Origin: Pseudomonas denitrificans (nom. rej.)
Lineage (GTDB): Bacteria; Pseudomonadota; Gammaproteobacteria; Pseudomonadales; Pseudomonadaceae
Direction of reading: 5' to 3'
NCBI RefSeq assembly: GCF_008807415.1
Contig: NZ_CP043626.1
Span: forward strand, 5,742,501-5,806,500
Length of the DNA stretch: 64,000 bases
In this document: piece by piece, positions 46,946 through 56,412 of the stretch
How the letters are laid out: the number at the start of each line of letters is the position of its first letter
Position numbering within the stretch: position 1 is the stretch's first letter
Program-made: the position numbers and the translations under genes
The notes under the pieces: generated by a model
Databases searched by the model: none
What the model saw: only the letters and a program-made list of their open reading frames with translations
Told to the model about the DNA's origin: nothing

Positions 46946-47380
46946 TCAGTCCGCGTGACCCTGCAGGCACTGCCGCAGGAGCTGGGTGAGGGTGCGTTGC
47001 TCCTCGTCGTCCAGCGGTGCGAACAGACTGTCATGGGTACGTGCAAGGATGGCCTGGGTACGCTCGTCGACACGGCTCCCGGCCTCGGTCAGGAACAGCT
47101 GGAAGCTGCGCTGGTCACCCGGGTTGCGCTCGCGACGCACCAGACCCAGCGTCTCCATCTCACGGATCTTGCGGGTCACCAGTGCCTTGTCGCGGCACAT
47201 CTTGCGGCCGAGGCTCTGCAGGCTCTGGCCGGCATCGGCGCCGATCAGCTCGAGCAGGCGGATGTCCGGTGGCGTGAGGTCGATGCCCTCCGCGCACAGT
47301 TGGTCCTGGAGGCTCTCGCGCAAGTGGTCGAGGACCTTCATCAGGGTCTGTGGCAGGTCGGGATTCACGTTGTGGGTCAT
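46946..47380 (-). CDS. mexR: MarR-family repressor MexR of the mexAB-oprM operon
   Basis: MexR is a dimeric winged-helix repressor of mexAB-oprM and of its own gene. The start at 47380 gives 144 residues beginning MTHNVNPDLPQTLMKVLDHL; the frame is open to 47431, across an operator. The DNA-binding core is LGRKMCRDKALVTRKIREME with wing RRERNPGDQRSFQLFLTEAG. In P. aeruginosa MexR senses oxidants through Cys30 and Cys62; here the Cys62 equivalent is kept (MCRDKAL), but the first cysteine sits at position 29, one residue earlier. No Cys at the position of PAO1 Cys92 is seen. Confidence 0.93.
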   Translation of the reverse strand: MTHNVNPDLPQTLMKVLDHLRESLQDQLCAEGIDLTPPDIRLLELIGADAGQSLQSLGRKMCRDKALVTRKIREMETLGLVRRERNPGDQRSFQLFLTEAGSRVDERTQAILARTHDSLFAPLDDEEQRTLTQLLRQCLQGHAD

Positions 47381-47412
47381 CGGCTCGGTCACGGTAAGTC
47401 TTGTGTAAATCA

Positions 47413-47429
47413 GGTTGATCGGCTCAACC
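47413..47429. promoter_or_regulatory. Putative MexR operator site 1
   Basis: GGTTGA-N5-TCAACC is a perfect palindrome between mexR and mexA. It matches the GTTGA-N5-TCAAC operator known for MexR. Its centre is 32 bp from that of site 2, about three helical turns. Confidence 0.82.
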
Positions 47430-47444
47430 ATTTTTTCGTATTTT

Positions 47445-47461
47445 AGTTGATGTTATCAACT
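47445..47461. promoter_or_regulatory. Putative MexR operator site 2
   Basis: AGTTGA-N5-TCAACT is a perfect palindrome in an AT-rich part of the mexR-mexA spacer, probably overlapping the divergent promoters. The rest of the 270-bp spacer, about 47462-47650, holds the mexA leader; no further site is recognised. Confidence 0.82.
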
Positions 47462-47650
47462 TTGTTCATCGCCGCGACTGCCTTGCGGGAAACCTACTGC
47501 GTTATCAGCCAAAGGCTAAAACGTTTCAGTAGGTTTCCCTCAGGGCTTTCGGACGTTTACAAACACAGCTGAATGTAAGTATTTTTGCCAGCTTTTCCGG
47601 ACCGGCAAGCCCACAGCCAAACCGGATGCTTTGCTCACGAGGACAACGAT

Positions 47651-48808
47651 ATGCAACGAAAGCCAGCCATGCGCGCCCTGGTCCCGGCCCTGCTCGTCGC
47701 CATGGCCACTCTTGCCGGCTGCGACAAAGCCCAGGCCCCGCAGGAGAAGCAGATCCCCGAGGTCGGTGTAGTGACCCTGCAGCCGCAGGAAGTCACCCTG
47801 AGCACCGAACTGCCGGGCCGTACTACCGCGTATCGCATTGCCGAAGTTCGCCCGCAGGTGAACGGCATCATCCTCAAGCGTCTGTTCAAGGAAGGTAGCG
47901 ACGTCAAGGAAGGCCAGCAGCTGTATCAGATCGACCCGGCCACTTACCAGGCGACGCTGCAGAGCGCCCAGGCCAACCTGGTATCCACCCAGCAGCAGGC
48001 CGAACGCTACAAGGAACTGGTCAAGGACGAGGCGGTGAGCAAGCAGCAGTACGCCGACGCCCAGGCCGCCTACCTGCAGGCCAAGGCCACTGTCGACAGC
48101 GCCCAGATCAACGTGCGCTACACCAAGGTCTACTCGCCGATCTCCGGCCGTATCGGCCGCTCCAGCGTGACCGAAGGCGCCCTGGTGCAGAATGGCCAGA
48201 GCACCGCGCTGGCCACCGTGCAGCAGCTGGACCCGATCTACGTCGACGTCACCCAATCCTCCACTTCGCTGATCCGCCTGCGCCGCGAGCTGGCCGCCGG
48301 GCAGCTGGAGAAAGCCGGCGACAACGCCGCCAAGGTCAAGCTGTACCTGGAAGACGGCTCCGAATACCCCGTCGAGGGCAAGCTGGAGTTCTCCGAGGTC
48401 TCGGTTGACCAGGGCACCGGCTCGGTGACCGTGCGCGCCATCTTCCCCAACCCGAAAAAGGAGCTGCTGCCGGGCATGTTCGTCCATGCGCAGCTGGAAG
48501 AGGGCATCAAGAAACAGGCCATCCTGGCGCCGCAGCAGGGCGTGACCCGTGACTTCCGTGGCATGGCGACCGCGCTGGTGCTCAATGCCCAGGACAAGGT
48601 CGAGCTGCGCACCATCAAGGCCGACCGCACCGTCGGTGCCTACTGGCTGGTCAGCGATGGCCTGAAGGCCGGCGACCGCCTGATCACCGAAGGTCTGCAG
48701 TACGTCCAGCCGGGCGCCCAGGCCAAGGCCGTACCCGCGAAGAACGTGGCGCCCACCGCTGGTGCCGCCGACAAGCCCGCCGCCGCTCAACCGGCCAAGC
48801 AGGGTTAA
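47651..48808 (+). CDS. mexA: Efflux periplasmic adaptor lipoprotein MexA
   Basis: MexA is the membrane fusion protein of the MexAB-OprM tripartite multidrug pump, bridging MexB and OprM in the periplasm. It has 385 residues from the ATG at 47651. The lipobox LAGC places the lipidated cysteine at residue 24. The lipoyl, hairpin and beta-barrel parts are recognisable (RPQVNGIILKRLFKEGSDVK, QAERYKELVKDEAVSKQQYA, INVRYTKVYSPISGRIGRSS). It lies 15 nt before mexB. Confidence 0.97.
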   Translation: MQRKPAMRALVPALLVAMATLAGCDKAQAPQEKQIPEVGVVTLQPQEVTLSTELPGRTTAYRIAEVRPQVNGIILKRLFKEGSDVKEGQQLYQIDPATYQATLQSAQANLVSTQQQAERYKELVKDEAVSKQQYADAQAAYLQAKATVDSAQINVRYTKVYSPISGRIGRSSVTEGALVQNGQSTALATVQQLDPIYVDVTQSSTSLIRLRRELAAGQLEKAGDNAAKVKLYLEDGSEYPVEGKLEFSEVSVDQGTGSVTVRAIFPNPKKELLPGMFVHAQLEEGIKKQAILAPQQGVTRDFRGMATALVLNAQDKVELRTIKADRTVGAYWLVSDGLKAGDRLITEGLQYVQPGAQAKAVPAKNVAPTAGAADKPAAAQPAKQG

Positions 48809-48823
48809 TCAAGGGGATTCGTA

Positions 48824-51800
48824 ATGTCGAAGTTTTTCATTGACCGGCCCATCTTCGCCTGGGTGATCGCCCTGGTGATCATGCTGGCGGGCGGTCTATC
48901 GATCCTCAAGTTGCCGGTGAACCAGTACCCGGCCATTGCGCCGCCGGCCATCGCCATCCAGGTGAGCTACCCGGGCGCCTCCGCCGAGACGGTGCAGGAC
49001 ACCGTGGTGCAGGTCATCGAGCAGCAGATGAACGGTCTCGACCATCTGCGCTACATCTCCTCGGAGTCCAACTCCGACGGCAGCATGACCATCACCGTGA
49101 CCTTCGACCAGGGCACCAGCCCTGACATCGCCCAGGTCCAGGTGCAGAACAAGCTGCAGCTGGCCACGCCGCTCCTGCCGCAGGAAGTGCAGCAGCAGGG
49201 CATCCGCGTGACCAAGGCGGTGAAGAACTTCCTGATGGTGGTCGGCGTCGTCTCCGAAGACGGCAGCATGACCAAGGAAGACCTGTCGAACTACATCGTC
49301 TCCAATATCCAGGACCCGCTGTCGCGGACCGCTGGCGTGGGCGACTTCCAGGTGTTCGGTTCGCAGTACGCCATGCGCATCTGGCTGGACCCGGCGAAGC
49401 TCAACAGCTTCCAGATGACCCCGGGCGACGTGAAGACGGCGATCCAGGCGCAGAACGTGCAGATCTCCTCCGGCCAGCTGGGCGGCCTGCCTGCGGTAAA
49501 GGGGCAGCAGCTCAACGCCACCATCATCGGCAAGACCCGCCTGCAGAGCGCCGAGCAGTTCAAGGACATCCTGCTCAAGGTCAACGCCGACGGCTCCCAG
49601 GTCCGCCTGAAGGACGTCGCCGATGTCGCCCTGGGCGGCCAGGACTACAGCATCAATGCCCAGTTCAACGGCAAGCCGGCCTCGGGTATCGCGATCAAGC
49701 TGGCCACCGGCGCCAACGCGCTGGACACCGCCAAGTCGATCCGCGCCACCCTGGCCACGCTGGAGCCGTTCTTCCCGCAGGGCATGAAGATCGTCTACCC
49801 GTACGACACCACCCCGGTGGTTTCCGCCTCGATCCATGAGGTGGTGAAGACCCTGGGCGAAGCGATCCTGCTGGTGTTCCTGGTGATGTACCTGTTCCTG
49901 CAGAACTTCCGCGCCACGCTGATCCCGACGATCGCCGTGCCGGTGGTCCTGCTGGGCACCTTCGGCGTACTCGCCGCCTTCGGCTTCTCGATCAACACCC
50001 TGACCATGTTCGGCATGGTGCTGGCGATCGGCCTGTTGGTGGACGACGCCATCGTGGTGGTGGAAAACGTCGAGCGGGTGATGGCCGAGGAAGGCCTGTC
50101 GCCCCGCGAGGCGGCGCGCAAGTCCATGGGCCAGATCCAGGGCGCGCTGGTGGGTATTGCCCTGGTGCTCTCGGCGGTATTCCTGCCGATGGCCTTCTTC
50201 GGCGGTTCCACCGGGGTGATCTACCGCCAGTTCTCCATCACCATCGTCTCGGCCATGGCCCTGTCGGTGTTGGTGGCCCTGGTGCTGACCCCGGCGCTCT
50301 GCGCCACCATGCTCAAGCCCATCGAGAAGGGCGACCACGGCGAACACAAGCGCGGCTTCTTCGGCTGGTTCAACCGTGCGTTCCTCTCCACCACCCACGG
50401 CTACGAGCGCGGCGTCACCTCGATCCTCAAGCACCGCGTGCCATACCTGCTGATGTACGTGCTGATCCTCGGCGGCATGGTCTTCCTGTTCACCCGCATC
50501 CCCACTGCGTTCCTCCCCGACGAAGACCAGGGCGTGCTGTTCGCCCAGGTGCAGACCCCGGCCGGTTCGTCCGCCGAGCGCACCCAGGTGGTGGTGGACT
50601 CCATGCGCGCGTACCTGCTGGACAAGGAAAGCAGCTCGGTGAACTCGGTATTCACCGTGACCGGCTTCAACTTCGCCGGCCGTGGCCAGAGCTCGGGCAT
50701 GGCGTTCATCATGCTCAAGCCCTGGGAAGAGCGTCCGGGCGCGGAGAACAGCGTGTTCGCGCTGGCCCAGCGCGCGCAGCAGCACTTCTTCAGCTTCAAG
50801 GACGCGATGGTGTTCGCCTTCGCCCCGCCGGCAGTACTCGAACTGGGTAACGCCGTGGGCTTCGACATCTTCCTCCAGGACCAGGCCGGCGTCGGCCACG
50901 AAGTGCTGATGCAGGCGCGCAACCAGTTCCTTGGTCTTGCCGCACAGAACCCGGTACTGCAGCGCGTGCGTCCCAACGGCCTGAACGACGAACCGCAGTA
51001 CAAGCTGCTGATCGACGACGAGAAGGCCAGTGCGCTGGGCGTCTCCCTGGCGGACATCAACAGCACCATCTCCATCGCCTGGGGTTCGAACTACGTCAAC
51101 GACTTCATCGACCGTGGTCGGGTGAAGAAGGTCTACCTGCAAGGCCGCCCGAACGCGCGGATGAGCCCGGAAGACCTGGACAAGTGGTACGTGCGCAACA
51201 GCTCCGGCGAGATGGTGCCGTTCAGCGCCTTCGCTACCGGCGAGTGGAGCTATGGCTCGCCGAAGCTGGCGCGCTACAACGGCGTGCCGGCCATGGAAGT
51301 CCTCGGTGAACCGGCCCCGGGCCGTTCCACCGGTGAGGCCATGGCGGCGGTCGAGGACATCGTCAAGCAACTGCCCAAGGGCGTCGGCTATGCCTGGACC
51401 GGTCTGTCCTACGAGGAACGCCTGTCCGGCTCGCAGGCCCCTGCGCTCTATGCCCTGTCGCTGATCGTGGTGTTCCTCTGCCTGGCGGCGCTGTACGAGA
51501 GCTGGTCGATTCCGTTCTCGGTGATGCTGGTGGTGCCGCTGGGCGTCATCGGTGCGCTGCTGGCGACGTCCATGCGCGGCTTGTCCAACGATGTGTTCTT
51601 CCAGGTGGGGCTGTTGACGACCATCGGCCTGTCGGCGAAGAACGCGATCCTGATCGTCGAGTTCGCCAAGGAACTGCACGAGCAGGGCAAGGGCATCGTC
51701 GAGGCGGCCATCGAGGCGTGCCGGATGCGTCTGCGCCCGATCGTCATGACCTCCCTGGCGTTCATCCTCGGCGTGGTGCCGCTGGCGATTTCCACTGGCG

Positions 51801-51964
51801 CCGGCTCCGGCAGCCAGCATGCGATCGGTACCGGCGTGATCGGCGGCATGGTCACTGCGACCGTCCTCGCGATCTTCTGGGTGCCGTTGTTCTACGTGGT
51901 GGTCAGTACCCTGTTCAAGGACGCCGCGTCCAAGGAACAGGAATCCACCGAGAAGGGGCATTGA
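48824..51964 (+). CDS. mexB: RND multidrug efflux transporter MexB
   Basis: MexB is the inner-membrane proton-driven pump of MexAB-OprM. It has 1,046 residues, the same length I recall for PAO1. It starts [20 protein letters not shown]. The proton-relay residues are in place: Asp407 and Asp408 in [18 protein letters not shown], and the lysine at about residue 939 in [17 protein letters not shown]. Twelve transmembrane helices and two large periplasmic loops are evident. It ends adjacent to oprM. Confidence 0.98.
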   Translation: MSKFFIDRPIFAWVIALVIMLAGGLSILKLPVNQYPAIAPPAIAIQVSYPGASAETVQDTVVQVIEQQMNGLDHLRYISSESNSDGSMTITVTFDQGTSPDIAQVQVQNKLQLATPLLPQEVQQQGIRVTKAVKNFLMVVGVVSEDGSMTKEDLSNYIVSNIQDPLSRTAGVGDFQVFGSQYAMRIWLDPAKLNSFQMTPGDVKTAIQAQNVQISSGQLGGLPAVKGQQLNATIIGKTRLQSAEQFKDILLKVNADGSQVRLKDVADVALGGQDYSINAQFNGKPASGIAIKLATGANALDTAKSIRATLATLEPFFPQGMKIVYPYDTTPVVSASIHEVVKTLGEAILLVFLVMYLFLQNFRATLIPTIAVPVVLLGTFGVLAAFGFSINTLTMFGMVLAIGLLVDDAIVVVENVERVMAEEGLSPREAARKSMGQIQGALVGIALVLSAVFLPMAFFGGSTGVIYRQFSITIVSAMALSVLVALVLTPALCATMLKPIEKGDHGEHKRGFFGWFNRAFLSTTHGYERGVTSILKHRVPYLLMYVLILGGMVFLFTRIPTAFLPDEDQGVLFAQVQTPAGSSAERTQVVVDSMRAYLLDKESSSVNSVFTVTGFNFAGRGQSSGMAFIMLKPWEERPGAENSVFALAQRAQQHFFSFKDAMVFAFAPPAVLELGNAVGFDIFLQDQAGVGHEVLMQARNQFLGLAAQNPVLQRVRPNGLNDEPQYKLLIDDEKASALGVSLADINSTISIAWGSNYVNDFIDRGRVKKVYLQGRPNARMSPEDLDKWYVRNSSGEMVPFSAFATGEWSYGSPKLARYNGVPAMEVLGEPAPGRSTGEAMAAVEDIVKQLPKGVGYAWTGLSYEERLSGSQAPALYALSLIVVFLCLAALYESWSIPFSVMLVVPLGVIGALLATSMRGLSNDVFFQVGLLTTIGLSAKNAILIVEFAKELHEQGKGIVEAAIEACRMRLRPIVMTSLAFILGVVPLAISTGAGSGSQHAIGTGVIGGMVTATVLAIFWVPLFYVVVSTLFKDAASKEQESTEKGH

Positions 51965-51965
51965 T

Positions 51966-53414
51966 ATGAGAAAGTCCTTACTGTCCCTCGCCATAGCAGC
52001 CGGCGTGTTGTCCGGCTGCTCGCTGATCCCCGACTACGAGCGCCCCGAGGCGCCCGTGGCCGCGGCTTATCCGCAGGGCGATGCCTACGATGCGGGGCAG
52101 CCGGCTACCGCCGGCGCCGACATCGGCTGGCGCGAGTTCTTCAAGGACCCGCAACTGCAGCGACTGGTCGAAGTGTCGCTGGAAAACAACCGTGACCTGC
52201 GCGTCGCCGCGCTGAACATCGAAGCCTACCGGGCGCAGTACCGCATCCAGCGGGCCGACCTGTTCCCGGCGGTGGACGCCGGCATCACCGGTTCGCGCCA
52301 GCGCCTGCCGGCCGACCTGTCGACCACCGGCAGCTCGATGATCAGCAGCCAGTACGGCGCGACCCTGGGCGTGACTTCCTGGGAGCTCGACCTGTTCGGC
52401 CGCCTGCGCGCCCTGCGTGACCAGGCGCTGGAAACCTACTTCGCCAGCGAAGAGGCCCGCCGCAGCACCCAGACCAGCCTGGTGGCCAACGTTGCCAACG
52501 CCTACCTGACGCTGCGCGCCGACCAGGCCCAGCTGGAGCTGACCCGCAACACCCTGGCCACCTACCAGAAGAGCTACGACCTGACCAAGCGCAGCTACGA
52601 AGTGGGCGTCGCCTCGGCCCTGGACCTGCGCCAGTCGCAGACTTCGGTGGAAAGCGCGCGGGCGACCCTGGCGCAGTACACCCGTCTGGTCGCGCAGGAC
52701 CAGAACGCGCTGGTCCTGCTGCTGGGTTCCGGTCTGCCGGGCGACCTGCCCCAGGGCCGCCAGTTGTCCGACGAGCTGCTGGCCACCGTGCCGGCGGGCC
52801 TGCCTTCCGACCTGCTGCAGCGCCGCCCGGACATCCTCCAGGCGGAGCACCAGCTCAAGGCGGCCAACGCCAACATCGGCGCGGCGCGGGCGGCGTTCTT
52901 CCCGAACATCAGCCTCACCGCCAACGCCGGCAGCCTCAGCCCGGACCTGTCCGGCCTGTTTGACGGCGGCTCCGGCAGCTGGCTGTTTAAGCCCTCGATC
53001 ACCTTGCCGATCTTCAACGCCGGCAGCCTGCAGGCGAGCCTGGACCTGGCCAAGGTGCAGAAGGACATCAACGTGGCGCAGTACGAGAAAGCCATTCAGA
53101 CGGCCTTCTCCGAGGTCGCCGACGGCCTCGCCGCGCGCGGCACCTTCAACGAGCAACTGCAGGCGCAGCGCTCGCTGGTGGACGCCACCAGCGAGTACTA
53201 CCGCCTGGCCGACAAGCGCTACCGCACCGGTGTGGACAACTACCTCACCGTGCTCGACGCGCAGCGCTCGCTGTTCAGTGCCCAGCAGCAGCTGATCACC
53301 GACCGCCTCAACCAGCTGACCAGCGAGGTCAACCTGTACAAGGCTCTCGGCGGCGGCTGGCAGGCGACAGCGGCGCAAGCCAGGCCGATCTCCAGCGAGG
53401 CGCCGAAAGGCTGA
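51966..53414 (+). CDS. oprM: Outer-membrane efflux channel lipoprotein OprM
   Basis: OprM is the TolC-like outer-membrane exit duct of the pump, 482 residues. The signal sequence ends in the lipobox LSGC, with lipidated Cys18. The two-fold outer membrane efflux repeat is seen in [20 protein letters not shown] and [16 protein letters not shown] for the first half, and [20 protein letters not shown] and [19 protein letters not shown] for the second. It begins 1 nt after the mexB stop. A strong terminator follows. Confidence 0.97.
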   Translation: MRKSLLSLAIAAGVLSGCSLIPDYERPEAPVAAAYPQGDAYDAGQPATAGADIGWREFFKDPQLQRLVEVSLENNRDLRVAALNIEAYRAQYRIQRADLFPAVDAGITGSRQRLPADLSTTGSSMISSQYGATLGVTSWELDLFGRLRALRDQALETYFASEEARRSTQTSLVANVANAYLTLRADQAQLELTRNTLATYQKSYDLTKRSYEVGVASALDLRQSQTSVESARATLAQYTRLVAQDQNALVLLLGSGLPGDLPQGRQLSDELLATVPAGLPSDLLQRRPDILQAEHQLKAANANIGAARAAFFPNISLTANAGSLSPDLSGLFDGGSGSWLFKPSITLPIFNAGSLQASLDLAKVQKDINVAQYEKAIQTAFSEVADGLAARGTFNEQLQAQRSLVDATSEYYRLADKRYRTGVDNYLTVLDAQRSLFSAQQQLITDRLNQLTSEVNLYKALGGGWQATAAQARPISSEAPKG

Positions 53415-53435
53415 TCCTTACCGGCTGGAAACGAG

Positions 53436-53465
53436 AACGCCGCCCTTCGGGGCGGCGTTTTTGTT
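53436..53465 (+). terminator. Terminator of mexAB-oprM
   Basis: AACGCCGCCC and GGGGCGGCGTT pair around a TTC loop and are followed by a run of T. It lies about 22 nt after the oprM stop. Confidence 0.92.
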
Positions 53466-53484
53466 GGTGTGGAACTGGTTGCCT

Positions 53485-53522
53485 CGTAGGGCGCATAACG
53501 CCGAGGCGTTATGCGCCCTACG
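53485..53522. repeat. Perfect 18-bp inverted repeat at the PA0427/PA5073-like junction
   Basis: CGTAGGGCGCATAACGCC is followed, after a 2-nt spacer, by its exact complement GGCGTTATGCGCCCTACG. It resembles the dispersed hairpin repeats of pseudomonads. It lies exactly where the gene order switches from the PAO1 PA0427 region to the PA5073 region. Confidence 0.85.
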
Positions 53523-53547
53523 GGTTGTGCCGGTCTTCGAGGCGGCT

Positions 53548-53982
53548 CTACAGGTAAGCGCCGGAGCTGCGCCCCGCCGGCTGGATCTGGTTGTCGGCGA
53601 GCCAGTCCAGCGCGCATTCGCGCAGGCGCTCGCCCTGGTAGACGTACCAGGCCTGCAGCAGCTCCGGATAGCCCATCAGCACGTGGCGGAAGGCCTTGAA
53701 CGGTTTGCGCCCCTCGATGGCGTTGGCCAGGGCGGAATAGGCGTGGGGTTCGGGCACTTCGCGGAGGAAGTCGCGCATCAGCTCCAGCGACTGGCCACTG
53801 CTCAGCGGCTCGATGGGCAGCAGGCGCTCCGGCTCGCGGTGCAGCAGCTCGGCCAGCTCCGGGTCCGGGTCTTCTTCGGGGATCAGCAGCACCTGGCCAC
53901 TGAACAGATCGAGGTAGTGATCGATACCTTGGGTATCGAGCGCGAAGGCCAGTTCGTCGAGGTCGATGGTCAGCGGGCGCAT
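53548..53982 (-). CDS. UPF0158 family protein
   Basis: This 144-residue protein begins MRPLTIDLDELAFALDT, matching the UPF0158 family of unknown function. It is acidic in its first half (EEDPDPELAELLH) and contains GRKPFKAFRHVLMGYPELLQ. The start at 53982 is chosen because the longer open frame to 54231 runs into the chemoreceptor gene in a shadow frame. PAO1 has a similar gene beside its chemoreceptor gene PA5072. It starts 100 bp downstream of the chemoreceptor stop, on the same strand. Confidence 0.85.
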   Translation of the reverse strand: MRPLTIDLDELAFALDTQGIDHYLDLFSGQVLLIPEEDPDPELAELLHREPERLLPIEPLSSGQSLELMRDFLREVPEPHAYSALANAIEGRKPFKAFRHVLMGYPELLQAWYVYQGERLRECALDWLADNQIQPAGRSSGAYL

Positions 53983-54082
53983 GGTCACTCTCCCTGGTTG
54001 GCGAGTGACCGATCCTACGCCATGCGCATGACAACTGTCCTGCCGTTGTCGGTCGGTGCGGGCGCACCGACCGACTGGCGCC

Positions 54083-56029
54083 TCACAGGCGGAAGCGGCC
54101 CACCTGCAGTTGCAGCTCGTTGCCCAGGCGCGCCAGCTCGGTGCTGGAGCTGGCTGTCTGCTCGCTGGCGGCAGCGGACTGGTCGGCGATCTCGCGCACC
54201 TGCACCACGCTGCGGTTGATCTCCTCGGCAACGCTGCTCTGCTCCTCGGCGGCCGAGGCGATCTGCAGGTTCATGCCCTGGATGTCGGCCACGGTGCGGG
54301 CGATCACGCCCAGCGCCTCACCGGCACGGCGGGTCAGTTCCACCGAGCTGCCGGTCAGGCGGCGGCTGTCGTCCATGCGCGTCACTGCTTCCTGGGCGCC
54401 GCGCTGCAGGCCGGCGATCAGGCCCTCGATCTCGGCGGTGGAAGACTGCGTGCGCTGGGCCAGGCCGCGCACCTCATCGGCGACCACGGCAAATCCACGC
54501 CCGGCCTCGCCGGCGCGGGCGGCCTCGATGGCGGCGTTGAGCGCCAGCAGGTTGGTCTGCTCGGCCACCGACTTGATCACGTCCAGCACGCTGCCGATCT
54601 TCTCGCTCTCCTTGCGCAGCAGTTCCATGGCCTCGGCGGAGCGATCCACCTCGGTGGCCAGGCGGTCGATCTGGTTGACCGCGTCCTGCACCACCTGGTC
54701 GCCCTCGCGGGCCTGCTGGTCGGCTTGCTGGGCGGCGGCGGAAGCCTGTTCGGCGTTGCGCGCGACTTCCTGCACGGTGGCGGCCATTTCATGGATGGCG
54801 CTGGCAACCTGCTCGGTTTCCACGCGCTGGCTGTTCACCCCGGCGCAGGTCTGCTCGGTGACCGCGGAGAGTTCGTCGGCGGCGGTGGCCAGCTGGCTGA
54901 CGCTGCCGCCGATGTGGCCGAGCAGCTGCGCCAGGCTCTCGCGCATGCGCAGCATCACCCGCTGCAACTGGCCCAGCTCGTCGCTGCGCTGCAGGTTGAG
55001 ATCGCGCGACAGCCCCTGGGAGAGGTCGCCCTGGGCAATGCGCTCGGCCAGCTCCAGGGCCTCGTGCAGCGGGCGGACGATCTGGCGGTTGATGGCCCAG
55101 CCAGAGAGGAAGCCAAAGGCCAGGGCGAGCACGGCGATGAGGATCTGCCGGGTCTTGGCGGCAGCGGTCTCGGCGTCGTTGCGCGCCAGGGTGTCGTCGT
55201 AGAGGCGGTCGGCTGCGGCGAGCAATGCATCGCTGGCGCCGCTCAGCGCCTTGCGGGCCTGCTGGGTGGCGTTCACCCCTTCGCGGAAATGCTCGATGCC
55301 GCTGCGGTAGTTCTGCAGGTCCTTGAGCGCGGTACCCAGGCCGTCGGCGGCGATGGCTGGCAGTTGGCTCTGCAGGGCTGTGCCGGTGTCGCGCAGCTTG
55401 TCGAAGGCGGCGAACGCGGCCTGTTCGGCGCTGGCGGATTGTTCGAAGACATAGCCACGTACCTGATAGCGCACCACCAGCAGTTGCTGGTGCAGCTGGC
55501 CGACGGCCTGTGCGCCATGCAGCAACGGGGCGTCGCCGGGTTGTTCGGCGAGCAGCTCGAAGAGTTGCTTGTCCAGCGCCTCGAAGGCCTGCAGGGCGCT
55601 CTGCGCGCTGCCTACCAGGGTGCCGCGGGCCTGGGTGCGCTGGTCGACGGCGCGGGTCAGCGCGCTGAAGGCTTCGCGGTACTCGCCGACGGCCTGGTGC
55701 GCAGCTGCCAGCTGCCTGGCGTCGATATCGCTGTCTTTCAGGCGCTGCTCGATCAGCTCCAGCATCTTCGTGCTGTGCTGTTCGACGCGCTCGGCCTGGC
55801 TGCGATCGCCGCCCAGCTCGAATTGCAGGCGCGCGAGGTTGGCCTGCTGGCTGAGGTCATTGAGTTCAGTGATGGTCGCCATCTGCTCGCCGCGCTCGGC
55901 CTGGTTATCCAGGCTGTGCAGGCCGCTGAGCAGCACCAGCAGGGTGAGGAAGAGGAGGATGCCGAAGCCCACCACCAGCTTCAGGCTGACGTTCAGGCGT
56001 CCCAGCTGTACCACTAGCCAATCGTACAT
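54083..56029 (-). CDS. Methyl-accepting chemotaxis protein (copy 1, downstream)
   Basis: This is a 648-residue transmembrane chemoreceptor. The start at 56029 gives [20 protein letters not shown] and the first membrane helix (about residues 18-38). A periplasmic helical-bundle sensor of roughly 240-250 residues follows, then a second helix ([20 protein letters not shown]), HAMP, and the signalling hairpin with [20 protein letters not shown] and [20 protein letters not shown]. No CheR-binding tail is present. It shares layout and C-terminal half with the neighbour at 56413-58326; the sensor parts differ clearly. The ligand is unknown. Confidence 0.92.
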   Translation of the reverse strand: MYDWLVVQLGRLNVSLKLVVGFGILLFLTLLVLLSGLHSLDNQAERGEQMATITELNDLSQQANLARLQFELGGDRSQAERVEQHSTKMLELIEQRLKDSDIDARQLAAAHQAVGEYREAFSALTRAVDQRTQARGTLVGSAQSALQAFEALDKQLFELLAEQPGDAPLLHGAQAVGQLHQQLLVVRYQVRGYVFEQSASAEQAAFAAFDKLRDTGTALQSQLPAIAADGLGTALKDLQNYRSGIEHFREGVNATQQARKALSGASDALLAAADRLYDDTLARNDAETAAAKTRQILIAVLALAFGFLSGWAINRQIVRPLHEALELAERIAQGDLSQGLSRDLNLQRSDELGQLQRVMLRMRESLAQLLGHIGGSVSQLATAADELSAVTEQTCAGVNSQRVETEQVASAIHEMAATVQEVARNAEQASAAAQQADQQAREGDQVVQDAVNQIDRLATEVDRSAEAMELLRKESEKIGSVLDVIKSVAEQTNLLALNAAIEAARAGEAGRGFAVVADEVRGLAQRTQSSTAEIEGLIAGLQRGAQEAVTRMDDSRRLTGSSVELTRRAGEALGVIARTVADIQGMNLQIASAAEEQSSVAEEINRSVVQVREIADQSAAASEQTASSSTELARLGNELQLQVGRFRL

Positions 56030-56237
56030 GTCGAAAACTCCAGGCAGGCGTCGCCACGGGATCGACGGCCCGTGGCTGGCAAGAACGAATGTGCAGGGGC
56101 GAGGCGCAATTGTCGGGACGCATCTTCGTGCGTCAGAGGCTATCGGCGGCGAAAGGGGAAACTGAAGGCGGGAATTTGTCGCGATGTTTCCGGCTCGGTA
56201 CGGCTTCCTGTTGCCAAGAACGCCGTTGTAGCGCCTC

Positions 56238-56320
56238 GTAGGATGGTGTGGAGCGAAGCGATACCCATCAAACATCGCGCGCCGACAGCATGGGTATCGC
56301 TGCGCTCCACACCATCCTAC
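56238..56320. repeat. Inverted repeat of the GTAGGATGGTGTGGAGCG family (copy 2)
   Basis: The arms at 56238-56269 and 56290-56320 are near-perfect reverse complements with one mismatch in about 31 bp, enclosing a 20-bp spacer. The left arm matches 15467-15498 except for one base. A hairpin-forming dispersed element is the likely identity. Confidence 0.85.
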
Positions 56321-56365
56321 AAAAGCCACCCTGGCTGTCGCTCCTGCAGCGGGAACCCTGCGCAG

Positions 56366-56398
56366 AACAAAAAAGGCCCGCAGTGCGCGGGCCTTTTG
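56366..56398. terminator. Bidirectional-type terminator after chemoreceptor copy 2
   Basis: AAAAGGCCCGC pairs with GCGGGCCTTTT around a short loop, with an A run on the left that becomes a U run in the minus-strand transcript. It lies about 15 nt past the stop at 56413. Confidence 0.88.
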
Positions 56399-56412
56399 CG
56401 TGGCGGGGCGGA

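Larger units (their letters stand above)
56030..56412. other. 383-bp intergenic region between the two chemoreceptor genes
   Basis: No gene was seen. From right to left it contains a terminator for the upstream receptor gene (56366-56398), a long inverted repeat (56238-56320), and about 200 bp next to the start of copy 1 that should hold its promoter; no clear -35/-10 pair was identified. Confidence 0.7.

Noticed and set aside
48896..51994. A 1,032-codon open frame antisense to mexB
   Set aside because: It is a shadow frame; mexB is unmistakable on the plus strand and the antisense product is His/Gln/Arg-rich low-complexity sequence.
53983..54231. Longer start for the UPF0158 gene, at 54231
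   Set aside because: The added 83 residues are antisense-frame chemoreceptor sequence with no similarity to the family.
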